From Eutreptiella sp. 'Long Island Sound 2002' (taxonomy: Eukaryota; Euglenozoa; Euglenophyceae; Eutreptiales; Eutreptiaceae), in NCBI GenBank assembly GCA_964036045.1, contig OZ038379.1, positions 117,069,104-117,133,103 of the forward strand: a stretch of DNA of 64,000 nt, read 5' to 3'. The translations under genes were made by a program, and so were the position numbers. Shown one piece after another: positions 55,685-64,000 of this stretch (within the stretch, counting starts at the first letter, position 1; every line of letters begins with the position of its first letter). A model generated the notes under the pieces. The model was given only the letters and a program-made list of their open reading frames with translations, was not told where the DNA came from and ran no database searches.

Positions 55685-56110
55685 TCAACCTGCCAACCGT
55701 TAAAAGAACCCTTGACAACCCTGACCCTTAGTAACTCTCCATCTTGCACAGAAGCATCTCTTGACAACCGCCTGCAAGGAACACTCAGCAACCCTCCCAA
55801 CTTATCAAGTAACCCTGTACAACCCGCAAGAACTCCCAGCACCACAACAAGCCACCTGGCAGAGAACTGTAAAGAAACCCCCAACTATCCAAAACCCGCA
55901 GTAACTCTTAAAAGCCCTTCAACTGGTAGAAGCTTCCACAACCCTCAATATCAAACTAAGAATCTGCCTGCAGGCCCTTCCATGATCGCTCCAATCGGTA
56001 GAGAAGCTTCTGAGTAAAGGTCCAACCAACAAGGGCATTCTCATCAACCCTAACACCACGACTTGCCGTTCAAATGGTCAAGAAATACTCCGCAACCCTC
56101 TGACCCTCCG
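55685..56110. repeat. CAACCCT-rich degenerate tract
   Basis: Many CAACCCT, TAACCCT and CAACCCG words at irregular 20-60 bp spacing, e.g. near 55700, 55710, 55790, 55812 and 55941. It may be an eroded satellite; the plus frame 55649-56017 follows its composition and is not called. Confidence 0.4.
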
Positions 56111-56504
56111 ACCCTCCCACGGGGGTGCTACTTGCGGGTCCTAGGACGCCAACTACCCCCCCCCCCCCCCTCCCCTTGACCTGGGAGAGGGCAGGGAGCG
56201 AGCACGCAAGACATTGGCTGTGCGGACGATCGGCGGACATTGGCTCGAACAATGGACAGTAGGCGGTGAAGGCCGTGGGGAGCAGGTGCGGCTGGAGCCT
56301 AATGCGGACATTGCAACCTGACCCATTGCAGCCCCCCCCCCTCCCCTTTGGGGGCCTGCGGCCAACAGTCAGCCTTAGGAGTCCACAGGCGCCAAAGGCG
56401 CCCGATGCTCCACGGGCACAAAAGGCACCCGAAGGAAATTTTTGTCCACTTTGCACCCCAACACTATCCTTCAACCAATCCCTGACCCTAAAGTCCACCC
56501 CAAC

Positions 56505-56560
56505 CCTGCGCCTAGTCCTAATCCTACCCCTACCCCTAGCCGTAACCCTAACCCCAATCA
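56505..56560. repeat. Degenerate telomere-like tract (CCCTAx)n
   Basis: CGCCTAGTCCTAATCCTACC, then CCTACCCCTAGCCGTAACCC and TAACCCC: about eight 6-7-bp units related to CCCTAAA/CCCTAA. Confidence 0.5.
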
Positions 56561-56699
56561 AGACTCAATATTGGGACCGAGCTGGTGGGGGAGGGAACAT
56601 TAGCTATGACTGGTGAGGGACATCAAGAATGATTCACACATTGATGGCTCTTGACAAAGTGAAATCAGCTTGCAAGTGAACCCCATTACCACGAGGCCC

Positions 56700-57490
56700 A
56701 CTTTGAAGGCTTTTTGGACTTCTGAGGGGCCAAAATGCCGCAAAATGGGCTCAAAATGGGCTCATTTCACCCGTTTGTGCACCCCAAATGGTCTAGGATG
56801 AGGTTTGGAAAAATGCGTTTTGGACCCATTTTTGACCCATTTTTGGTCCCAAAACAGCCCATTTTCAAGGCATTTTGGGATTTTCGGAGGACCAAAACGG
56901 GCCACCACAAGCTCAAAACGGTCCAAAAACACTTGTTTTAGCGTCGCACATGGTCGAGGATCATTTTTGAGAAAAGTCATCTTTTTGCCCCTACTGGACC
57001 CTGTTCACCCATTTGGGCACCCACCTGTTTGGGCTTGAGCTTGCAGCTTGCCGCAACCTAGTGGGCCTAGGTATTGGGGTCTAGGCGTCCGTTTGGGCAA
57101 TTCTGAGCGGTGGAAACCACAAAAAGTGGGGGGTTGCGGGTGGAGTAGGTGCCCTCGGAATCGCATTTTGAGCCATGTAGCCAAAGATATGGCCTGTTCT
57201 TGGTTTGTGGCTGCTGGCATTTGGAGCTTGTGGGGGCCTTTTTGGGCCGTTTCCCGGACGTACCATAGAGTTAAAGGGCCGCAAAGAGCTCGTTGATACG
57301 GGGAAGTCAAGCCGCACGTGCAGTGTACCCACCGTTTCCCTTTGTTTGGCCGTTTGGAATGTGTTCCAGGGCTTTTTTGGCCCCAAAATGGCTGTTTTTG
57401 GCCCTAAACTGCAGGTGCTGAAACTGAGGTCCGCCCTTTGCGAATCCCGTTACCGGCCGCCACCGTTGAGTTTCTCGCTCAAACTTTGTG
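56700..57490 (+). repeat. Diverged single copy of the satellite at 1-2990
   Basis: Matches the satellite unit in order: TTTTTGACCCATTTTTGGTC, CATTTTCAAGGCATTTTGGG, ACACTTGTTT, GGTGCCCTCGGAAT, GTCAAGCCGCACGTG, TTTGGCCGTTT and finally CCGCCACCGTTGAGTTTCTC. Similarity fades after about 57490 where the triplet run and TA run would be expected. It lies 54 kb from the tandem array. Confidence 0.85.
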
Positions 57491-57689
57491 TGATTGTACT
57501 TCACACCCATAGGTATCATGCACCAAAATTTCACGTGAATCTGAAGCACCACGACGGAGTTCTGATTTTTCCCCATTTCGCGCGTGCTGCTTGCTTGCTG
57601 CTTCCTGCTGCTGCTGCTGCTGCTAAACCTGGTAGGTCCGCCCTAGACACTAAAAAGAGTTATAAAACCAAGACTGGTTCCACCAGCTC

Positions 57690-57880
57690 GGTGACCCTAG
57701 CCCTAACCAGAGCCCTAGCTCTAAAACCTAGGTTAGGGTCAAAGTTAGTGTTGGGGTCCAAAATCGAGAGCAACAATTTCACAAAAAGGTGGCACGTCTT
57801 TGTTTAGCCTAATCAACATGGCTGGCATGGCCAAACCAACCTGCTGCAAAGATTAGGGTTAGGTTTAGGGTGATGGTATG
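57690..57880. repeat. Degenerate telomere-like tract (TTAGGG/CCCTAA-like)
   Basis: GACCCTAGCCCTAACCAGAG, AAACCTAGGTTAGGGTCAAA and, near 57853, GATTAGGGTTAGGTTTAGGG. Both strands' motifs meet within 60 bp. Too short and impure for a telomere; an interstitial remnant or chance-enriched tract. Confidence 0.5.
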
Positions 57881-59418
57881 GTTAGAAGGCGGGCAAGGGG
57901 GGGTAAGGGGAGCTTGTGATTGAACAAGGCTTGGCCTTGGGGCCTTTTCCCCTCCAATCGCCCTGCTCCCCCCCCCCCCCCCCCTTCAAGCGACCCTCCC
58001 GGACCCCAGCGCCGAAAACACCTCCCGGACCCCTCCCCCATTGGCCCTCCCAGACCCCCCCCCCCTACGCTAAGGGTGCCAAACCCCGGTGCAGGTAGCC
58101 CAGTGTGAAAGGTGAGGGTAGTCGGTACGGGGCCGACCCCGGTGTCCCGTGGTCCATGCAGATTACCGGGCAAGGGTGCATGCCTCCCTTTATCCCGGGG
58201 CCATGTGGCAGTATGGCTATGCATACGTGCATGTGTGCCTATGCGACGATGATACGCTGCTGGCGATGATGCCGGGTGATATATGTCAGATGCAGGCAGC
58301 CCGAGGCGCCCGCAAGAGTGTGCGACGATCAGCTGAGGTTTCCAGGTTCCCAGGTTTCCAGTTCACGCTCCATGGGGGGTACCAATGGCCCGGAGCCGGA
58401 TGGTGACTAGGAGGGTGATATACAGCAGGGCCTGTGCTACGGCGACACAGCCCGCTGCGTGAAATGATGACCGGCGCAGTCGCGCAGACCACACCAGCCA
58501 AGAGTGGCGAGGCGCTAGACTAATAGTGGACTACGCTTTGGGTGGGGCCCACATGGTCAGGACTTAGGTGGCTAGGGACCGGCGTCCTCGCGCGATAAGC
58601 ATGGTAACTATGATGCCCTACGGAAAGTAGAGATCCGTGCATGTGGGGCGACGTGAGATGAGGGCGTGGCTAAGGGTAGGTAGCATAGTGCCGCCCGGCT
58701 AGCGGCTAGTGGCGAACTAAAGAGCCACGGGCTCACGAGATGGCACACTAGGCAGGGACGGGTGTGCATCCCCGCGTGCGCAGCGGCAATGACGAAGAAG
58801 TGACCACGGGCCCGGGCGAGACGACGAGACAAGGTGGGATTAGGGGAAGCCCGCCTAGTGACGGCCGAGCTGAAGCCTTGACAGCTACCCGGCGCGGCAC
58901 GGACGGATGGCGCGGAGAGCGGCCTGCATACTATTTGGGGCAGAGCCAAGGCGGGGTCGCCGGAGTGCGCGATGTGCCCCCCCCCCCCCCCCCCCGCGCC
59001 TGGAAGAGGGGCGGGGGGAGCGTCGGTGGAACGGCATACGGGCCGGAGAGGCCGAGATTGGCCCGACAGGGAGGGCAGAGCCTGATGGCCTAAGACCGGG
59101 GAGTGGAGTGCCGCACCCCAAGGTAGAGAGCTCGTGATACGAGCGGAGTGCGGTAAGGTAGGTGCCTGCGGGGGCAATGTGCTGGGGGCTAGAATGATAA
59201 AGTGCAGGTCCCCGTGGAAGCAGCAGGCGCGGGGCGAAGCGAGAGTGAGAAAGGGGCAAAGTTCGGGTGGCAGTGGTGGCAGCGGCGTGTGGGGCGGGAA
59301 ATACAGCCCACCGTGGCACAGAGGCGGGCCTCCTCTAATGCGGGTATGCGTAGCGGCAGTGACTAAGAATGGGGCGTTGGGGCGCCGGGGGAGGAGCCCG
59401 GGCCCTCCTTGCCCTCCG
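57881..59418. other. GC-rich region, no supported gene
   Basis: A long minus frame (59435-58608, 275 codons) is Pro/Arg/Ser-rich with no recognisable domain and runs through a C-tract (about 58978-58994). Sub-segments such as GCAGCGGCAATGACGAAGAA (58782) and GTAGCGGCAGTGACTAAGAA (59352) are similar, so part of this region is a decayed tandem repeat. Not called as a gene. Confidence 0.4.
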
Positions 59419-59420
59419 TA

Positions 59421-59862
59421 AACCCCCGCCCCCATAATTAGTACCCTAGGCTACTAATTATGGCAGACTGCTCAATAAGGCTGGGGGGGTACTAAATATG
59501 GGGGAGTACTAATTTTGGGGGTGGGAACTAACTTAGGGTGTCTGCGATGTTGTAAACCCTGTGTGCCTTCAATGTTGTCTGTTGAGTCTTTTTGTTGGCT
59601 GCATGGAACATTCAGATTTTGAGTCTGATTTTGAGCTGCAGGCGGTAGACCCAGGACTTGCTGATTTGTCTGATGAACTTTCTGAGACCTTTTCGGATAT
59701 TTGCAGCTCTGAGAAGTGTGCCCCAGATTTCTTCATGTTCCGTTTGCTTGGGAGGCTGAAGGGGGGTACTAATTTTGGCAGACTGCTCAATAGGGCCAGG
59801 GGGGTACTAAATATGGGGGGGTACTAAATATGAGGGGGGTACTAAATATGGGGGCGGGGGTT
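59421..59862. mobile_element. 442-bp MITE with TA duplication and an internal ORF
   Basis: The two ends are inverted copies: AACCCCCGCCCCCATA is perfect, and the match extends to ~26 bp with one mismatch (ATTAGTACCC against TTTAGTACCC). TA flanks both sides (59419-59420 and 59863-59864). Inside, ACTAATTxTGGCAGACTGCT occurs at both ends in direct orientation and GGGGGGTACTAAATATG repeats up to three times at the right. The internal frame 59561-59827 encodes an acidic peptide (DFESDFELQAVDPGLADLSD; ELSETFSDICSSEKCAPDFF). TA duplication fits Tc1/mariner- or pogo-like mobilisation. Confidence 0.75.
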
Positions 59863-60019
59863 TATTGGACCCTGACCGTCCGCGGATACCGGAGGAAGAA
59901 GACAGAGGTCCTATGACAACGCTGAGGCGCACAATGAACGTGCTAGCCCTCATCGAGACCTAGTCCAGGACACAGTTTTGATGTGGAGGGTGGAGGGTGA
60001 GGACCACGGGCCGTGGGAC

Positions 60020-60260
60020 TCAGGAGCCGAGAGGGCATAGGGCAAGGCCCTCTTGGTGCACACAGGAGGCCAATTCTGGGCGGAGCTCGATGCCATCACG
60101 GAGGAGGTGTTGGTCCTGACCATGAAGTACAAGGAAAAAGACGCTGCCCGCGTGGGTGTGGTGTATGCCACGCCGAACAAACTAGAAAGAGAAGTTCTCC
60201 AGGGGCTACAAGATATGGTACCTGGAGCCCCTAATGCTGCCGGGCGGCTTCCACAAAGAC
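60020..60260 (+). pseudogene. LINE ORF2 linker between endonuclease and RT
   Basis: Frame 60053 reads GGQFWAELDAITEEVLVLTM, KYKEKDAARVGVVYATPNKL and EREVLQGLQDMVPGAP, a charged helical stretch typical of the segment between EN and RT in LINE ORF2 proteins. It is direct with respect to the RT, but the adjacent EN piece is inverted. Confidence 0.4.
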
Positions 60261-60377
60261 GCGCACCGACGACTGGCGTAGTACGAGCGCCTTCAAGCGT
60301 GGGGATACATAGCCTAACCCACCAAGTGGGTATGGACGTGGCGAGGAGGGGGTGCACGCCCATGATAGGTCGATGAT

Positions 60378-60720
60378 TGGCTTCATCATGGTCCCGCACG
60401 ACATGCCAATTACCTAGGTGTGTGAGGATCTCCATCGTAGCCTCCGACCACGCCCGAACCGGCAGGTATGGGTTTGGCTCATACCAGTGGGCCCACTGGT
60501 CATGTTCTTCCCGGAGTTGTTGCCACTGCTCCAATGCTAGAGCTTGGTGCTTCATGTGGGCAGGGTGCAGCTGGGGTCCCATTTGGGCCACTCTGTATGT
60601 TCCCCGTATCTGTAATTCCGCCAAGACCATGGGATGGTCCGTGCGCACCGGGATGCGCCCCAAGACTAGTATCTATGGGGGCCCCCGTCTACGATGCCGG
60701 GGCGTGAGTTGAAGCCCAAG
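60378..60720 (-). pseudogene. LINE endonuclease C-terminal end, inverted
   Basis: On the minus strand: LGRIPVRTDHPMVLAELQIR, where the (S/T)DHxxV motif is the last catalytic box of APE-type endonucleases. It is followed by the usual linker (HMKHQALALEQWQQLREEHD; YLPVRAWSEATMEILTHLGN). The RT on the other strand starts within ~120 bp, so this piece was inverted relative to the rest. Confidence 0.55.
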
Positions 60721-60836
60721 AATGGGGCGCGTTGATGGTGTGAAAAAGGATGTCGCAAGCGAGGGCGGGGTGCCAAGAACAACAGAGCGTATTCTTGGAC
60801 TAGGGGCCGGGGGACCTCAGAAGCGCCCGAGGGGAG

Positions 60837-61910
60837 GTGAGGAAGCGGCAGGGAAATGTCTTCGCGCCAATCAGGACAATCAACGACATGGAGCCACTTG
60901 CAGAGAGGGGCGGCCAGGATGCAATATTTTGCCACACCAATGGAGAGGTAGCCGGGGCGACCAGCGCAGATATTCCCGGACATGGGAGTAGGGCAGACTG
61001 GCGTAGACTTCCCAATTGAGGCCTGGATCACGGTGGTCAACATGAGTGATCCAGGAGCCCCAGGCAAGTTAGGCATGCTGACGGCAGCCGTCAAGCAAGT
61101 GACGGCGATGTGGTTGTTGACCGTGCAAGTGGCGGTGAGCCGCACAGGGGCACTCGCGTACATCGAGCCGGTGCTCTGGTTCCTGCTACGGTTGCCAATT
61201 CGCAAGCGCCCGGTCTTACGGACGGGGGGAGACGCACGGCCCATAGCGATGGAGGAAGAGACCGCAAAGATAGTAGCGGTCATGATCATCGCCCAAACGG
61301 AACAGTATGTGAGTGACACACGGTGGGCATCTCAGAAGGGGCTATTAGCGGGGGATGTGGCACGCATGCTGACGTTGCTGCTGGACCACACATGCAAACA
61401 ACATAGCAAAGTGGCTCGTAAGAAACGTGATCGGAGGAATGTGTACGGCAAGGTCAACCCCTCCGGCTTAGCGCATCTCCTGCAAGAGGCGGGCGTCGAC
61501 GCTGCCCAACGCGCTGGTACTAACCATACGTAAGGTGGTCCGGGATAGTCTCAATGACGGCGGTAGGAACCACGATGGCGTGGAGATTCCAAGTAGGAGT
61601 CTTCCAGGGGTCACCCCTGGAGCTCAGGGTGTACTTTTACCAAGAGGTACAGTACATGGCGGCGGTGCGGCCTGAGTATACGGGCATCCCTAGCGTGTGG
61701 ACCAACGGGGTGGAGTTTGCGTTTAACGGGGAGCGGTACTTAGAGGACGCCGTCGTGCCAGCGACGTTGGTAGAGTAGCTGGTAGAGATGCTAAGTTGGC
61801 AAGATGCGAGAGCGCTGCAATTCCGAGTTCGGCAGTCCCATGGAAAGACGAGTACTTGTACATCGAATGGAGGAGGTGGGTAGGGACCACAATGGCCATC
61901 TAGCACGCGG
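60837..61910 (+). pseudogene. LINE reverse transcriptase domain
   Basis: Frames 60837, 60982-61533 and 61554-61778 together cover fingers and palm: NVFAPIRTINDMEPLAERGG, DARPIAMEEETAKIVAVMII, RWASQKGLLAGDVARML, motif A as DRRNVYGKVNPSGLAHLLQE (Asp codon at about 61429), motif B as VGVFQGSPLELRVYF (~61604), and motif C as YLEDAVV (61737-61757), where the expected Y-x-D-D has Glu for the first Asp. After it, LSWQDARALQFRVRQSHGKT leads to the thumb. Frameshifts fall between A and B and near 60980. The Glu substitution and the breaks mean it is inactive. Confidence 0.7.
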
Positions 61911-61999
61911 TGTATGGGCACGCCAAACGGCGCACGAAACCGTAGGGCGTCTGGGTGCTGGGCAGCCAGGTTCTGGGCGAGGCGGCGTAGGGTCTGGGC

Positions 62000-62600
62000 A
62001 GCACTAGTGGAGTGGTCCCGGACGACCATCCATCTCAGGATGATGCAGCATGTGGCGCAAGTGTTGACGGAGAAGGTCGTTGCGGAAGCGGTGGCCCGCA
62101 CACAGGGGGCGCTAATGAAGGAGGTGGACATGTACCGTATGGCCGCGCCCATGGGGCGAGTCTTGGAGACAAAAGATACACGTACAATGAAAGGTAGACG
62201 CCTGTACATTGTGGAAAGTCTTGTGGGTGGCGTTCCAAGTGCGGCACCCCCGGTCCACAACGTACAAACCCGCCGTACGGCAGCAGTTGCGGGTCATGAG
62301 CGCGACCCGGCAGCCACTGCAAAAATGGTAACCTGTGCAGTGGTACCACAATGGCGACGGGGAGACGGAAATCGTTTTGTGGCGCGCGCTCAAAGAAATG
62401 GAATGGGAGATAGTAGATGTGACCGCTCAGCTCCGCCGAAGAGAGGGCCTGCCGACGCTACAACTGCCCTCGGAAATGTGGGCGGACACCGTCGCAGCGA
62501 GGGGCGTGCCTGTACACTCGGATGCCGGGGCTTGACAAGACCCGGACGCACGAAGTGGGTGCAGAGTGGGCTGACCAGGATCGGCCAAAACTAGTGGGGT
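62000..62600 (+). pseudogene. LINE RT thumb / connection region
   Basis: Frame 61914-62594 reads LRMMQHVAQVLTEKVVAEAV and KEVDMYRMAAPMGRVLETKD, consistent with the helical connection between RT and RNase H. Later residues are low-information. Assigned only by position. Confidence 0.35.
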
Positions 62601-62990
62601 GTGGCGTTGCCCCTGGAGGACTGGACCAACAACACAACGGCCGAGCTGCTGGGGATAGTGCTCGGATTGCATGTCGTGGAGCGCTTACATGACGTGGGAG
62701 CGTGATCGATAGAGCAGGCATATGGCGTGCAAGCGGCGGCAGCGGTGGCGGAGTCGCCTCCGGAGAGATCGTGGCACCCTTGGCGGAGGGCGTTGCAGTG
62801 GTCTGTAGGGCAAGCGGCAAATGCGCACCGGTGGGTGAAGTCTCACCAAGAGGTGTGTGCCCTTCCTGCAGCATGGGAGGTCACGACAATGGGCAACATC
62901 ATGGCGGACGCATCGGCCCCGGAAGCTATGGACTGGAGCGCTCGAGGACAGAGGGTAGCGGTGCCGCTGCCATTGCAGCCGACGTGCGGA
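62600..62990 (+). pseudogene. LINE RNase H domain
   Basis: TAELLGIVLGLHVVERLHDV (from about 62638) matches RNase H helix A with its catalytic Glu, followed after TGA at 62703-62705 by QAAAAVAESPPERSWHPWRR, HRWVKSHQE (~62830) and GNIMADASA, the distal VKxH...N..AD block with the last catalytic Asp. The first Asp strand is not recognisable. RNase H in a LINE points to L1/Tad/I-like clades. Confidence 0.55.
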
Positions 62991-63060
62991 GTGCGCGTGA
63001 TGTCGTGAAGCATGTCAAACATGGAGTGGCGCATCCACGAGCTGCATAAATGCAGACCCC

Positions 63061-63699
63061 CACGGCACCTTCATCATAAGATGGAACAGCTCCTTTGAGA
63101 GTTCCCTGAAACAGGGATAATGCTCGTACCGCTGCACCTGGGTATGTGGCACGCGGTCCTAGAAGCCTGCTAGCCCTGTGAACACCACAAAGAAGTGACG
63201 ACTCGATTTTGGTGCCTGTGCTACAGGTTGGAAGGCGTTGGTCCCTGCAAGCAGCAGACCCGCCTTGGCGATTGCATGGAGGGGTGGCATTGAGCATCAT
63301 CGGCGAGGTCCCCCGATGGCGCACATGCATAGCTGCCGAGGGCACGCACGCCTATGGTGGTGTGTCGGTGCACAGCAATTGGAAAGTGGAGTATGGTGCA
63401 CTTGCAACAATGCACCATGTGGACGAGCAAGCATGCATGACAATGGAATCAATGAAACAGCAAGTTTGTGTTTGCTTCTTGTCGTTCTAGTATTCTTCTA
63501 ATCCAGGCTAGAGCGTTCTAGGGTAGAAGTCATAGCCGAGAGGGAGATTGGCCGTTCTAGCATGTGCAAAGGGTACGTCCGCACCTCTTTTGGATAGTTC
63601 ATTTTCTCATTTCAAGATTGGCGGAACGTGCATTTTGGTGTATTGTACTTCTGCGTTGCTTGTGGAGCAGAGAAGGCAAGGAGCTGTGCTCGTTGCCGC
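63061..63699. other. No recognisable gene
   Basis: Short frames only; a CAAC/TGCACC-type short inverted pair near 63390-63420 is weak. Confidence 0.4.
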
Positions 63700-64000
63700 A
63701 TCCACCCTCATGGAAACACCGATGAAGGTGTGCAGGGGAAGGGGGATATTGCAAAAGGGGCCATTGAAGAGAAGACCACTTCCAACAAGGCCCCCAACTA
63801 GGGGGCTTCCCGCATAGCCGCTAAAACGAGGTTTGCTGCCACAAAGACGTCTACCAGGGACACGATTGCCAAGAAAGGGTTTCCCTTTGTTGCGACTAAA
63901 CAGAAGGTTGCTGCCAAGAAGTCCACTAACGAGGAGATTGCCGCAGAGCATACTACCCACCTGTGGGCTACCCGCTTTGCCAATGAACAACAAGCCCGAA
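63700..64000 (+). CDS. Lys/Ala/Thr-rich ORF, cut by the window end
   Basis: A frame without ATG from about 63703 reads GNTDEGVQGKGDIAKGAIEE, TAG at 63799-63801, then RIAAKTRFAATKTSTRDTIA, KKGFPFVATKQKVAAKKSTN and EEIAAEHTTHLWATRFANEQ to the edge. Recurrent AAKT/AAxK words recall basic linker-histone-like or repeat-rich tails, but composition alone is not proof. Partial; one internal stop. Confidence 0.3.

Larger units (their letters stand above)
59980..63060 (+). mobile_element. Decayed LINE (non-LTR retrotransposon) with RT and RNase H
   Basis: Order along the plus strand: linker piece, inverted endonuclease end, RT, thumb region and RNase H, each described separately. Many frameshifts and stops; no poly-A tail was seen. 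The composition is GC-rich throughout, and open antisense frames are shadows. Confidence 0.75.

Noticed and set aside
58608-59435. 275-codon minus ORF as a gene
   Set aside because: Pro/Arg/Ser-rich, no domain, both strands open, and part of it is a decayed tandem repeat; typical of GC-rich non-coding DNA.
60666-61319. 217-codon minus ORF opposite the LINE RT
   Set aside because: It is the antisense shadow of the reverse transcriptase frame.
61637-62260. 207-codon minus ORF
   Set aside because: Antisense of the RT/connection region of the LINE; no independent signature.

Overview
The window is nuclear DNA of a eukaryote, almost certainly a photosynthetic alga with chlorophyll a/b light-harvesting proteins (green lineage, or a host of a green secondary plastid). 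The evidence is a decayed array of LHCII-type antenna repeats, eukaryotic transposon families (piggyBac, PIF/Harbinger, a LINE-type retrotransposon), one GT-AG intron that restores a reading frame, microsatellites, and degenerate TTTAGGG/TTAGGG-like tracts. There is no operon, rRNA gene or convincing intact housekeeping gene. Nearly everything recognisable is mobile or repetitive DNA in some state of decay. The species cannot be read from the sequence; a prasinophyte-like green alga is my guess, and a euglenid or chlorarachniophyte is not excluded.

Layout. 1-3.0 kb: tandem ~1.1-1.2 kb satellite with ~160-bp internal sub-repeats; a diverged copy lies at 56.7-57.5 kb. 3.0-8.8 kb: two copies of the same (TA)n plus piggyBac transposase fragment enclose a pseudogenised LHC polyprotein array. 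9.5-11.2 kb: three degenerate tandem repeats of about 47, 84 and 27-32 bp. 11.2-15 kb: weak minus-strand ORFs. 15.2-17.2 kb and 48.5-51.1 kb: two related loci (D and C) of an unassigned transposon-like family, both bordered by a GAAATTTC-centred palindrome. 19.04-19.42 kb: an intact-looking MITE with a 10-bp target duplication. 22.7-24.0 kb: microsatellites and two facing tRNA-like modules. 24.2-29.7 kb: a broken plus-strand gene and many copies of a second palindrome. 30.3-34.3 kb and 35.3-41.2 kb: two minus-strand loci (A and B) that encode versions of the same large unknown protein, each with its own private repeat at equivalent places; locus B is followed by a KDZ/Plavaka-like transposase gene. 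41.3-42.9 and 52.6-54.1 kb: two copies of a non-coding repeat, one internally inverted. 43.7-46.8 kb: a decayed plus-strand gene. 47.1-48.2 kb: a PIF/Harbinger transposase with one frameshift. 59.42-59.86 kb: a second MITE with TA duplication. 59.98-63.06 kb: a decayed LINE with an inverted endonuclease segment.

The most unusual signal is a set of four different short palindromic repeats (P1-P4). Each is largely confined to one locus or locus family and sits in its non-coding gaps: termini, intergenic gaps and at least one spliceable intron. Paralogous loci A and B carry different repeats at matching positions. This looks like subterminal or intronic repeat sets that are replaced element by element, and it is the best candidate here for something undescribed.
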